From Lachnoclostridium phytofermentans (GTDB lineage: Bacteria; Bacillota; Clostridia; Lachnospirales; Lachnospiraceae), in assembly GCF_000733755.1 (NCBI RefSeq), contig NZ_JPOF01000007.1, forward strand, positions 310,001-374,000: a stretch of DNA of 64,000 bases, written 5' to 3'. Under the pieces are notes generated by a model. That model saw only the letters and a list, made by a program, of their open reading frames with translations. It was not told the origin of the DNA and ran no database searches. This document shows positions 39,514 through 47,644 of the stretch, one piece after another. A program made the position numbers and the translations under genes. Numbering within the stretch: position 1 is the stretch's first letter; each line of letters begins with the position of its first letter.

Positions 39514-39575
39514 ATATACACAAAAGTAAAAATACACTAAAGTAGAGATAAACATAAGAAATTTTCAGTATATTT

Positions 39576-39720
39576 AGAAACTGTATTAGCAAACAAAATG
39601 CAGGAAATGCAGGTATAATTTTTGAGTCATGATGAATTTATTAGACGGATAATAAATATAGAATAAAATGGAATTTCAAAACTGTATTGTATTTTTAGAA
39701 TAAAGAGGAGGAGAGAGGAT
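39576..39720 (+). repeat. Conserved s-gene leader, copy 3
   Basis: This matches the leaders at 31347 and 37891 and precedes the truncated s7. Confidence 0.8.
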
Positions 39721-40450
39721 ATGAAAAAAACACTAAAAAAGTTAATCATTAGTATCATGGTAATCGTACTCACCTTAACTGCGATAGCACCGGCAAGCGT
39801 TAAGGCTGCGATTGCAGTAAGCTACATTACGAAAGAAGATTTTGTTAAGCTCGTAGTTGTCAAATGCATTTAAAGTAATTGAAAGACCCGATGGAGTAGG
39901 AACAGAAGAGTATATAGAAAGAGGTAATTTATGTCATTCATATGAAGCCATAATTCAGGAAGTAAGGAATGTATTTGGTGTGGATTGGTCACTTAAAACA
40001 CAAGGGGTTCTACATTCTTATTATGATAATCCAATTAAATTCCAACTAATCTCATATAAGTATAATGTTGTCTATATCGACCAGGAAGATTATGAGAATG
40101 GAAAAACAGGAAAAGATTCCATACTTTCTACTCCGGCTAAAGACCTGAATACGTACCCTGGAAGCGTAAGTGATTTTGTGATTGAAGATCCAACCAATAT
40201 TGATATTAATGGAACAGCATATGAATATGCCGGAAAAAGTTATTACAAGTATAATGATAGTAACACGTTCTACAATGCTACATTAAAGGACGGAGTGATA
40301 TCAGCAAAACATCAATATCAAAGTGATGCAACATTATATGTCTTAGTAAAAAATAAGGGTAACATAGATGTTGTTGTAAAGTGTGTCGATAAGGATGGAA
40401 AAGTTCTAAAAGATAATATCAATGGAGGGAAGTTTGGGGTAGAGAGTTGA
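39721..40450 (+). pseudogene. s7/L3 fusion remnant left by a deletion
   Basis: The first 45 or so codons (39721-39855) match the small proteins, including the signal peptide. At GTAGT/TGTCAAATGC the sequence jumps into the middle of a large-protein gene, matching L2 from 33331, but in another frame, so the s7 frame stops at 39871-39873. The L3 part stays open from 39857 to 40450 and codes for 197 residues up to the MucBP-like KDGKVLKDNINGGK, then ends in unrelated sequence. It marks the end of the tandem cluster. Confidence 0.85.
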
Positions 40451-40513
40451 CCTCTCTTTGGTATGTAGTTATATAAATATAATACGATAGATTTAAGTAA
40501 AAATCAAACTGTG

Positions 40514-40640
40514 TCTCGGTTACAAAAATAGATTCTCGATTACAAACAGGGGTAAAAGTAGCGTTTCGTTTACAAAAAATGAATCTCACTTACAAAGAAT
40601 GAATCTTGGCGTACAAAAATGCTTCTCGTTTTACAACTCA
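40514..40640. repeat. Degenerate repeat of six units with about 20-bp period
   Basis: Six units of the form TCTCGnTTACAAA(AATGAA) begin at 40514, 40534, 40563, 40584, 40604 and 40624. Spacing is 20-21 bases except for one of 29. There is no open reading frame or stem structure that explains it. Confidence 0.65.
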
Positions 40641-40680
40641 CCGATAATAGAAAGTAGATAGAAATTATCGTAAACAATCT

Positions 40681-40689
40681 TGCTATAAT
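40681..40689 (+). promoter_or_regulatory. Extended -10 promoter element
   Basis: TGCTATAAT is a perfect extended -10 (TG-n-TATAAT) without a clear -35 box, about 190 bases before the PPC-like protein gene. The rest of the 40641-40878 gap holds nothing I recognise except a 16-mer shared with 23648-23663. Confidence 0.45.
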
Positions 40690-40878
40690 TACTAAATAAT
40701 GATAAAATATTACAAAATCTACAAATATACTTCATGACAAATGATAAGTTTTGTTATTACTATTTATAAGAAAAGTACAAATGATTGATTCCAAATAAGT
40801 AACAAGTCAATATTGAAATGGAATTATTAAATACTTCCGATGCCAAAAGAGTGAGACGTATGAATATGGAGGAACATA

Positions 40879-41973
40879 ATGAAAAAAGTACTACTAATTA
40901 TTTTAAGTTTGATGCTAATTGTACCAACAGGCGTTGTATATGCTGAAGAATCAGTAATAAATGCCTATGCAACTTCAGAGGATGAAACAGTAATTAATAC
41001 CGTAACATTTCCAGAAGGTGAAACGACATATTCCGAGGAATTAACATTATCCCAAGGTGCATTTATTGTTAATATTGCGGATACACAGGATACGAAATAT
41101 AGCATGTTAACTATTACTGTTTATTCTGATGCACAGAAAAAAACCAAGATTGGTTCTGCTACCCGTTTCTATGGGGATAAGGAAGCGACTCAAAAAACAA
41201 TTGATATAGTAAAAGACGGTACCTATACAGTTACCTATGAGTTGTCACGCAGAAATGAACCACAGGAAATCTCATTTGATGTAACATATTATGAGGTACT
41301 AAATAAGGAACAAGCACTAAAGAGTGGAAAAGCTGCAACAGGTTATCTTAGCTATTATCAAAAAGAAGCATTGTATAAAGTAATAATTGAAGAAACAGGC
41401 TACATAAGTGTTAATTTAAAGTCAGACGATGATTATGCTAGTGCGTATTTAACTTTCTTAGATTCGAAAAAGAAAGAAATACAAAAAGAAGAATATGTGA
41501 ATGCTTCAAAAGATAATACCATGTACTATGGTGTAAAAAAGGGAACGTATTATATTAAAGTGAAATCTAGTATGGGAATCTATTCTATCTCCTACTCCTT
41601 CCAAAAAATGAAAGATAACGGTGCCACAACGAAAGAGAAAGCCACCGCACTAAAAGTGGGTGCTAAAGCAAGCACTGGCATCATTTTAGCAGACAGCAAG
41701 GAAACTACAGCTGACTGGTTTAAGTTTACTCTGAAAGAAAGCACGAAGGTTTCAATCAAGGTTAGTGGTAATACGAATAATACGATACGTTTTGAAATAC
41801 AAAGCGATTCTGTGAATTTTTTATTCAATAATTTAAAAATATCAAATGTTACAAAAGAAAATACAGCAACGATATCGAAAGCATTGCCAAAAGGAACTTA
41901 CTATATAAAAGTGTATAAAGGGGCATCTGGAACGTCTGGTAATTATAGTGTTCAGGTTCAGAAAGAAAAATAA
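40879..41973 (+). CDS. Secreted protein with PPC-like beta domains
   Basis: The 364-residue product has a signal peptide (KKVLLIILSLMLIVPTGVVYA). Two regions (about 140-240 and 255-364) resemble bacterial pre-peptidase C-terminal (PPC) domains, seen in TGYLSYYQKEALYKVIIEETG with KKGTYYIKVKSSMG, and in DWFKFTLKESTKVSIKVSG with LPKGTYYIKVYKG. Such domains are found at the ends of secreted hydrolases; here they occur without a catalytic domain, so the protein is probably a surface or matrix component. A GGAGGAACAT site precedes the ATG. It lies just beyond the tandem cluster but is not a paralogue of it. Confidence 0.75.
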   Translation: MKKVLLIILSLMLIVPTGVVYAEESVINAYATSEDETVINTVTFPEGETTYSEELTLSQGAFIVNIADTQDTKYSMLTITVYSDAQKKTKIGSATRFYGDKEATQKTIDIVKDGTYTVTYELSRRNEPQEISFDVTYYEVLNKEQALKSGKAATGYLSYYQKEALYKVIIEETGYISVNLKSDDDYASAYLTFLDSKKKEIQKEEYVNASKDNTMYYGVKKGTYYIKVKSSMGIYSISYSFQKMKDNGATTKEKATALKVGAKASTGIILADSKETTADWFKFTLKESTKVSIKVSGNTNNTIRFEIQSDSVNFLFNNLKISNVTKENTATISKALPKGTYYIKVYKGASGTSGNYSVQVQKEK

Positions 41974-41985
41974 TATTTCATAGTA

Positions 41986-42013
41986 AGAAAGTGCTCCTTA
42001 TGGAGCACTTTCT
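41986..42013 (+). terminator. Perfect 12-bp hairpin after the PPC-like gene
   Basis: AGAAAGTGCTCC (41986-41997) pairs perfectly with GGAGCACTTTCT (42002-42013) around a TTAT loop. The T-tract is short and interrupted, so termination may be partial. Confidence 0.65.
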
Positions 42014-42033
42014 ATTTGAAGGAGATAGTAATT

Positions 42034-42285
42034 ATGGATAAAACATATTCTAAATTTCGTTTTAGTCTAGAAGAGAAAAATAACATGCAGGAAGCAATCA
42101 TTCAGTATTTTGAAGAAGAACGTAATGAAAAGTTAGGAATCTTAGGTTCAGAGAATCTGTTGGATTTTTTTCTGGATCTAGTTGGTGATAAGATATATAA
42201 CAGAGCTCTTGATGATGCTAAGATTTTTTACAAACGGGCGATAGAAGATGTGGACAATGACTATTATGGATTGTATAAGGGATGA
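42034..42285 (+). CDS. DUF2164 family small protein
   Basis: The 83-residue cytoplasmic protein fits the DUF2164 family: an N-terminal FSLEEKNNMQEAIIQYFEEE helix, then GSENLLDFFLDLVGDKIYNRALDDA, and an aromatic C-terminus (DYYGLYKG). Its function is unknown. ATG 42034 is supported by GAAGGAGA at 42017-42024; the ATG at 42016 has only the preceding hairpin upstream. It has a strong terminator directly behind. Confidence 0.8.
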   Translation: MDKTYSKFRFSLEEKNNMQEAIIQYFEEERNEKLGILGSENLLDFFLDLVGDKIYNRALDDAKIFYKRAIEDVDNDYYGLYKG

Positions 42286-42288
42286 GTT

Positions 42289-42327
42289 ATCAAAAAAGCA
42301 TGGTTTAGAAGACCATGCTTTTTTGAT
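42289..42327. terminator. Bidirectional intrinsic terminator
   Basis: ATCAAAAAAGCATGGT (42289-42304) pairs perfectly over 16 bp with ACCATGCTTTTTTGAT (42312-42327). The poly-A and poly-T arms let it work on both strands. The remaining bases to 42480 hold nothing recognisable. Confidence 0.9.
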
Positions 42328-42484
42328 AAACACCACAAAAGAACTTTCTTCACCAAAATAAAATCTCTGCTAAACAAGAGTCTATCAAAATTAGGATTCA
42401 TCCTATGATTAGCGATATTCTTCGCAATCTAATTCCTAGATAATAAATTCACAGATTATATTAAACTTAAGCACATTATATAAC

Positions 42485-42537
42485 TTGACATATACAGTTG
42501 TACTGTATATAATGAAACTATACAGTACAACTGTATA
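42485..42537 (+). promoter_or_regulatory. Consensus promoter with two 19-bp PadR-type operators
   Basis: TTGACA (42485-42490) and TATAAT (42508-42513) have a 17-base spacer. The spacer is filled by the palindrome TATACAGTTGTACTGTATA (42491-42509). A second, TATACAGTACAACTGTATA, lies at 42519-42537. Both have the form TATACAGT-N3-ACTGTATA and their centres are 28 bases apart. They are the probable autoregulatory sites of the PadR protein encoded next. Confidence 0.9.
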
Positions 42538-42611
42538 AAGCGTGACGATATAATATAACTATAATAAGAGGACTATTAAGCTGTCTAGCCTGCTTAAAAT
42601 AAGGAGTTGCT

Positions 42612-42923
42612 ATGAATCTAGAAAAATTTTTACCACTTACAGAAACTACTTACTATATTTTAATTGCTTTGTTAGAAGAAGGGCATGGGTACCATATTAT
42701 GCAGAAGGTTGAGGAGCTTAGTAATAATCGAGTACGAATAGCGGCTGGAACGATGTATGGAGCCATTGAAAATCTGTTACGGCAAAATTTAATTAGTGCA
42801 GTACCAAGTGATGATAAAAGAAGGAAAGTATATAAAATAACAGAAGAAGGACGAGATGTTTTAAAGCTAGAATCAAACAGATTACGATTTTTAGTTGAGG
42901 TTGCTAATCAAAACGGATTATAA
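42612..42923 (+). CDS. PadR family transcriptional regulator
   Basis: The 103-residue protein is a winged-helix PadR repressor: LTETTYYILIALLEEGHGYHIMQKVEEL at the start, RIAAGTMYGAIENLLRQNLI in the recognition region and RRKVYKITEEGRDVLK in the wing. It lacks the long C-terminal dimerisation domain, as in the short PadR subclass. Two perfect operators overlap its own promoter, so it most likely represses itself and the following DUF2812 membrane protein gene. AAGGAG precedes the ATG. Confidence 0.93.
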   Translation: MNLEKFLPLTETTYYILIALLEEGHGYHIMQKVEELSNNRVRIAAGTMYGAIENLLRQNLISAVPSDDKRRKVYKITEEGRDVLKLESNRLRFLVEVANQNGL

Positions 42924-43054
42924 AATAAGAGGATGTAAAGCATAACATGTAGTTTATAATCATAATTTAAAACTTAACGAGTGATTAATAACCATGTTTA
43001 GAAAATTAATCAATAACGGATAACAACTAAGATATTGAGCCTGCGAAGGGATGG

Positions 43055-43711
43055 ATGGATATGAAAAAGTATAAACTTTTTAGTGTAAATTTAAAGAAGG
43101 AAGAAAACTGGATACAGAGTATTATAGAACAAGGATATCGATTGAAAAGGAAATCACCCTGGTCAGCTTGCTATGAATTTGAACCAAGTGAAGAGAAAAA
43201 CTTTATACCAATTGTTCGAATTGATTATCGTCTGTTTAAGAAAAGGGAAGAGTTCGAGGATTATATCATGATGTTTGAAGACAGCGGATGGAAACATATT
43301 GGTGGGACGAAAAACAGTGGGTGCCAGTATTTTGAAAAGAGTAAAAAAGATGCAAGTGAAGACATATTTTCTGACCAGTCCTCGAAAGCAGAACGCTATA
43401 AAAGAATCTCTAATAATTGGTTATCCATAATGATAGCATATTTACCAATCGTTATTGTATTTATATCCACTGGCATTTTTAAAATCGACTCTTTCTTTCA
43501 TCTGAAGGAGCTTTACTATACTCCAGGATTATGGGAGTTAAGTGGTTTTAGTTTTTGGAGAGCATTTCTTTTTGAAACACCGTTTGCGTTAATGAGAGGG
43601 TTCTCGGGTTGGTTATTTATCGCGATGATATTTCTATATGGTCTCTTTGGTTTAAAGGCATTGTATTGGTACCATAAAGAAAAAAAGCTTAATGATAATA
43701 TTCATCATTAG
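43055..43711 (+). CDS. DUF2812 family membrane protein, PadR partner
   Basis: The 218-residue protein has a soluble N-terminal domain (about 1-115, KKYKLFSVNLKKEENWIQS and YEFEPSEEKNFIPIVRIDYR), typical of DUF2812, and two membrane segments near residues 125-145 and 180-205. DUF2812 genes are commonly found next to PadR regulators, as here, but their role is unknown. The start is ATG 43055 or 43061; GAAGGGATGG is just upstream. The 131-base gap after padR has no terminator, so the two are likely cotranscribed. Confidence 0.85.
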   Translation: MDMKKYKLFSVNLKKEENWIQSIIEQGYRLKRKSPWSACYEFEPSEEKNFIPIVRIDYRLFKKREEFEDYIMMFEDSGWKHIGGTKNSGCQYFEKSKKDASEDIFSDQSSKAERYKRISNNWLSIMIAYLPIVIVFISTGIFKIDSFFHLKELYYTPGLWELSGFSFWRAFLFETPFALMRGFSGWLFIAMIFLYGLFGLKALYWYHKEKKLNDNIHH

Positions 43712-43744
43712 AATACTAGTAAGGATAAGATGGAGGATACAAGG

Positions 43745-45667
43745 ATGGCTGGAATTGCGCTATTGATGCCAACAAAACAATTATATGAACAAGCAAAGAA
43801 AATTGTAAATACAGTGAAATGTGATGTTAAAATGATTGAATATGTGACAATTGAGAATGTCATTGACAAAACAAAAGAGGCAATTGATAAGGGAGTAAAT
43901 ATTATTATCTCCAGAGGGCGACAAGCCGAAGAAATTAAATTAAGTACTAATATTCCAGTAGTAGAAATGGTTTTTACCGCACAGGAATTAGGTCTAATTA
44001 TTGTGAAAGCAAAACGTTTGGTGGCAAAAGCTAGGCCCAAAGTTGGTGTTATCGCATTTCAGGGTATGTTGTGTGACATGACATATTTCAAAGAACTTTA
44101 CGATGTTGACATTAAGTTATATCTGCAGGATCTTACATCAAACATCTCAGAATCAGTGGCGAATGCTATTAAAGATGGTGTAGATGTTATAATAGGCGGA
44201 GAAAGCACCATGATTTATGCAAATCAACAAAACTTTCCTGCATTGGTACTTGAGTCGACGGGGGAGTCTATAAAGACTGCTCTAAAAACAGCTGAGAATA
44301 TGTATCATATGTTAGATATGGAGCAACACAATTTTGCTATCTTCTCCACAATTTTGGATAGTTCTTTTAATGGGATTATGAGAACAGATACACATACCAC
44401 TATATTAGCTGCAAATCGTGTAATTCAGCAGATTGTTGGGAAAGATTCAAGTGAAATATTAGGACATAAACTAAGGGATATTTTAAATGGGTTAGATGAA
44501 AGTCTAATAGAACAAGTGATATCTGGTCAAACGCAGTCATACTATACGTTCTTGAATGTGAGTCAAGAACCACTGGCAATAGTAATTGAAAGTATTGTAG
44601 TAGATGGTGAAGTAACAGGTATGATTGTATCTTGTAACCGAGTTCATCGTTTAGGGATTCGCCCTGAAAAGGAATTAAAGGAACAGTTTTTACAGGGGTA
44701 TGTAGCAAGAGAAACTCTAGATTCAATGCAAAAGGAGAGTCCAGGGTTAAAAAACATAATAAAGATAGCAAAGTTATACGCGCAATCCAATAGCCCTATT
44801 TTAATCGAACAAGCTTCTGGTGTAGAGGCAGAACGACTTTGTGAAGGTATACATAATTATAGTCTGCGAAAGGGAGGACCTTTTGTTTTAATAAATTTAG
44901 CTGGACTTGAACAAGAGGATCAGCATCGTTTATTATTCGGCGGACTCGACATCCGTGATTCTACAAAAGCGCCAGGAGCGCTAATGAAAGCTAAGTATGG
45001 AACTCTTGTAGTTATGGGAGCTGATAAGTTGACAAAACAGTCTCAGTATTACTTATCTTGTATCATACAGAAGAAGATTGTAAAAAACTATGATTTTGCT
45101 TATAACGAGATAAAGAGTCAGTTTATAGATGTAAGATTGATTTTTTGCACCTCGAAAGATATGGCAGAGTTAATTACGATTGATAAAATGAGAAAAGATT
45201 TTTATTACCAGATATGTGCTCTAAGTTTTAAAATCCCTACTATTAATGAACGTGCAAAGGATAGAGAATTGCTATTAGAGACTTACTTTGCAAAGTATCA
45301 AAAACAATATTCACATTTTCATATATTATCACAGGGAGCAAAAGAGGTCTTATTAAAATATCATTGGGAAGGCGGTGCTGTCCAATTAGAATCATTGATG
45401 GAAAGACTAATTTTAACAATTGGGAAAAGAATTATTTCGGAAGAAGATGTTCGTAATCTACTAGATTTTGTTTATGCCAATAAGGAAATAGTAAAAGAAG
45501 TGGAATCTGGAATAACGGAACCATCGGTAGAAAGAAAACAGGACGAAGAAGACTTAATTAAGAGTACCTTAAAACGTTATGCTCATAACAGATCATTAAC
45601 CGCAAAGTCTCTTGGAATGAGTAAAACGACTTTATGGAGAAAAATGAAAAAATATGGGATAGACTAG
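43745..45667 (+). CDS. PrpR-N/PAS regulator with degenerate AAA domain and Fis-type HTH
   Basis: The 640-residue regulator has four parts: a PrpR-N sensor (about 1-190, AGIALLMPTKQLYEQAKKIV to GVIAFQGM), a PAS domain (about 200-300), an AAA-like domain (about 315-540) and a Fis-type helix-turn-helix at the end (RSLTAKSLGMSKTTLWRKMK). In the AAA part the Walker A position reads EQASGVEAE instead of GESGTGKE, Walker B lacks the Asp-Glu, and the GAFTGA loop that touches sigma-54 is absent. It should therefore not act as a sigma-54 activator. ATG 43745 with GGAGG eight bases upstream is better than ATG 43730. It likely controls the transporter operon that follows. Confidence 0.88.
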   Translation: MAGIALLMPTKQLYEQAKKIVNTVKCDVKMIEYVTIENVIDKTKEAIDKGVNIIISRGRQAEEIKLSTNIPVVEMVFTAQELGLIIVKAKRLVAKARPKVGVIAFQGMLCDMTYFKELYDVDIKLYLQDLTSNISESVANAIKDGVDVIIGGESTMIYANQQNFPALVLESTGESIKTALKTAENMYHMLDMEQHNFAIFSTILDSSFNGIMRTDTHTTILAANRVIQQIVGKDSSEILGHKLRDILNGLDESLIEQVISGQTQSYYTFLNVSQEPLAIVIESIVVDGEVTGMIVSCNRVHRLGIRPEKELKEQFLQGYVARETLDSMQKESPGLKNIIKIAKLYAQSNSPILIEQASGVEAERLCEGIHNYSLRKGGPFVLINLAGLEQEDQHRLLFGGLDIRDSTKAPGALMKAKYGTLVVMGADKLTKQSQYYLSCIIQKKIVKNYDFAYNEIKSQFIDVRLIFCTSKDMAELITIDKMRKDFYYQICALSFKIPTINERAKDRELLLETYFAKYQKQYSHFHILSQGAKEVLLKYHWEGGAVQLESLMERLILTIGKRIISEEDVRNLLDFVYANKEIVKEVESGITEPSVERKQDEEDLIKSTLKRYAHNRSLTAKSLGMSKTTLWRKMKKYGID

Positions 45668-45747
45668 GGGTTTCGCTAAAAGATATACATTTCGTTCTAT
45701 GAAACAAATATGTTGCAAAATGAAATGAAAAGATTTCAAAAACAAGA

Positions 45748-45783
45748 CTGTGACGGATACATAGTATTTGTCACAGTTTTTTT
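45748..45783 (+). terminator. Intrinsic terminator after the PrpR-N regulator gene
   Basis: CTGTGAC (45748-45754) pairs with GTCACAG (45770-45776), followed by seven T. A TATAAT at 45825-45830 downstream may be the -10 of the next operon, but no -35 box is evident, which would fit an activator-dependent promoter. Confidence 0.8.
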
Positions 45784-45870
45784 GTTTATTTCGTCAATTT
45801 ACGCTAGGAGATTTGTCTATAAAATATAATTATACAACAAAGGAAGTGGAAGCTTAGGAGGTTAAATGTT

Positions 45871-46791
45871 ATGAAAGCAAAAGGTAGAGCGAGGAGAAAT
45901 AAGCTTTACTACAAGAGAGTAGTTACACCATATTTGTTATTACTGCCAGTACTAGTATTTGTTACATTTTTTATGTTACGGCCTATGGTGAATGTTTTTA
46001 TTATGAGTATGCAAAATTATAAGATACTCGAACCCGGAAACAAGTCATTTATAGGACTCTCAAACTACATAAAGATTCTTACTCAAGATGAAGTATTTAT
46101 AAAAGCAATTCGAAATTCCATCCTTTGGGTAGCAGTCAGTGTAGTTTTACAAACCATCTTAGGTTTTTGGCTTGCATATTTGCTAAATCAGAAATTTAAG
46201 CTTAGAGGAATAGCAAGAGCACTTGTATTATCTCCTTGGGCAGTCGCTGGCGTTATGGTAGGTATCATATGGAACTTAATGTTAGGTGAGACTTATGGCG
46301 TTGTGAATGACTTATTGCTTCGACTTGGAATTATAGATCAAAATATTTCTTGGTTCTCAAGTGGTAACATGGCAATGGCTGCGGTTATCATTGCAAATGT
46401 TTGGAGAGGAATTCCCTTCTTCGCAATTAGTTATCTATCTGCCTTATCCAGTATTCCAGAGGATATCTATGAATCAGCAAAGATTGATGGAGCGAACCGT
46501 ATCGTTACTTTATTTAAAATCACAATTCCAATGATAAAAGATACCTTTGTATTAACAACATTGCTTCGTTCCATATGGACCTTCAATGCAATGGACTTAA
46601 TTTATAGCTTGACTTACGGAGGACCTAACAATTCAACAATGACGATACCACTTTATATTATGACAAAGTTTAAAGGTGAGATGGATTATGGGTATGCCTC
46701 TGCCTTAGCTGGTATCGCAACCATTCTAATGATGATTGTTGCATTTGCTTATATTAAAATTGGAAAGCTTGGAAAGGAAGAGATGTACTAA
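45871..46791 (+). CDS. Sugar ABC transporter permease, MalF/LacF type
   Basis: The 306-residue protein has six predicted membrane segments, beginning with VTPYLLLLPVLVFVTFFMLR, and the EAA loop in ESAKIDGANRIVTLFKITIPM. It ends with the usual charged tail. AGGAGGTTAAA precedes the ATG. It is the first gene of an operon for import and breakdown of an oligosaccharide; from the GH105 gene downstream the substrate is likely an unsaturated pectic oligosaccharide (inference). Confidence 0.92.
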   Translation: MKAKGRARRNKLYYKRVVTPYLLLLPVLVFVTFFMLRPMVNVFIMSMQNYKILEPGNKSFIGLSNYIKILTQDEVFIKAIRNSILWVAVSVVLQTILGFWLAYLLNQKFKLRGIARALVLSPWAVAGVMVGIIWNLMLGETYGVVNDLLLRLGIIDQNISWFSSGNMAMAAVIIANVWRGIPFFAISYLSALSSIPEDIYESAKIDGANRIVTLFKITIPMIKDTFVLTTLLRSIWTFNAMDLIYSLTYGGPNNSTMTIPLYIMTKFKGEMDYGYASALAGIATILMMIVAFAYIKIGKLGKEEMY

Positions 46792-46792
46792 G

Positions 46793-47629
46793 ATGAAGGG
46801 TAAACAGGGAATTAAAAAAGTTATATTTTTATACTTACCAGTAATCGCTTTTATAATCATAACATTGGCACCATTTTACTGGATGATTGTAACATCATTA
46901 AAACATAGTACAGAGGTCTTTTCTAGACCACTTACTTATTGGCCAAAAGAGTTTACATTTGAGAATTACTCCAAGCTTTTTTCGGGATTTGGTTTTGGAC
47001 GCTACTTTTTAAACAGTTTCTTTGTATCTATCACAACAACCTTAATTGTAATCGTACTTTCACTAATCAGTGGATATGCCATGAGCAGATATAAGTTTAG
47101 GGGAAAAGGCTTTGTATATTTACTATTATTATGTACCCAGATGTTCCCAGCAGTGGTGTTAATGATTCCATTGTTTGAAACGATGAATAGCTTACGTTTG
47201 ATTAACTCCCTCTGGTCATTGGTAATCACGTGTTCTTGTACCAATTTACCATTCTGTTTATTCATGATGATGGGCTATTACAATTCTATTCCAAGATCCT
47301 TAGAAGAAGCAGCACAAGTTGATGGATGTTCCTTATTAAAAGCAGTATTTAAGGTTTTAATGCCAACAATGTTACCAAGTATTATTGCAACTGGCTCCTA
47401 CGCATTCATTAATTCATGGAATGTGTTTATATATGCAACCGCATTTATTACAAAGAAAGAGAAATACCCAATTCCTCTTGCTTTAAATATTTTCCAAGGC
47501 GAGTTTAATACGGATTATGCAGGACTTGCGGCAGGGTGTGTAGTGGCTTTAATTCCAGTATTGATTCTTTTTGCAATGATTCAGAAGAATTTATCTGGTG
47601 GCGCAACAAGTGGCGCTGTAAAAGGATAA
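46793..47629 (+). CDS. Sugar ABC transporter permease, MalG type
   Basis: From ATG 46793, one base after the stop of the previous gene, the product has 278 residues. The first membrane segment is IFLYLPVIAFIIITLAPFYWM and the EAA loop is EAAQVDGCSLLKAVFKVLMP. The C-terminus SGGATSGAVKG is typical of this subunit. It pairs with the 45871 permease. The frame is open further upstream, inside the previous gene, but those codons do not resemble the family. Confidence 0.92.
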   Translation: MKGKQGIKKVIFLYLPVIAFIIITLAPFYWMIVTSLKHSTEVFSRPLTYWPKEFTFENYSKLFSGFGFGRYFLNSFFVSITTTLIVIVLSLISGYAMSRYKFRGKGFVYLLLLCTQMFPAVVLMIPLFETMNSLRLINSLWSLVITCSCTNLPFCLFMMMGYYNSIPRSLEEAAQVDGCSLLKAVFKVLMPTMLPSIIATGSYAFINSWNVFIYATAFITKKEKYPIPLALNIFQGEFNTDYAGLAAGCVVALIPVLILFAMIQKNLSGGATSGAVKG

Positions 47630-47644
47630 TAGGAGGATGAAAGG

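Noticed and set aside
24215-40450. Transposon or prophage as cause of the repeats
   Set aside because: No transposase, integrase or terminal inverted repeats seen; the repeats are the genes themselves in direct orientation.
40514-40640. CRISPR array
   Set aside because: Units are degenerate, about 20 bp with no distinct spacers, and no cas genes are nearby.
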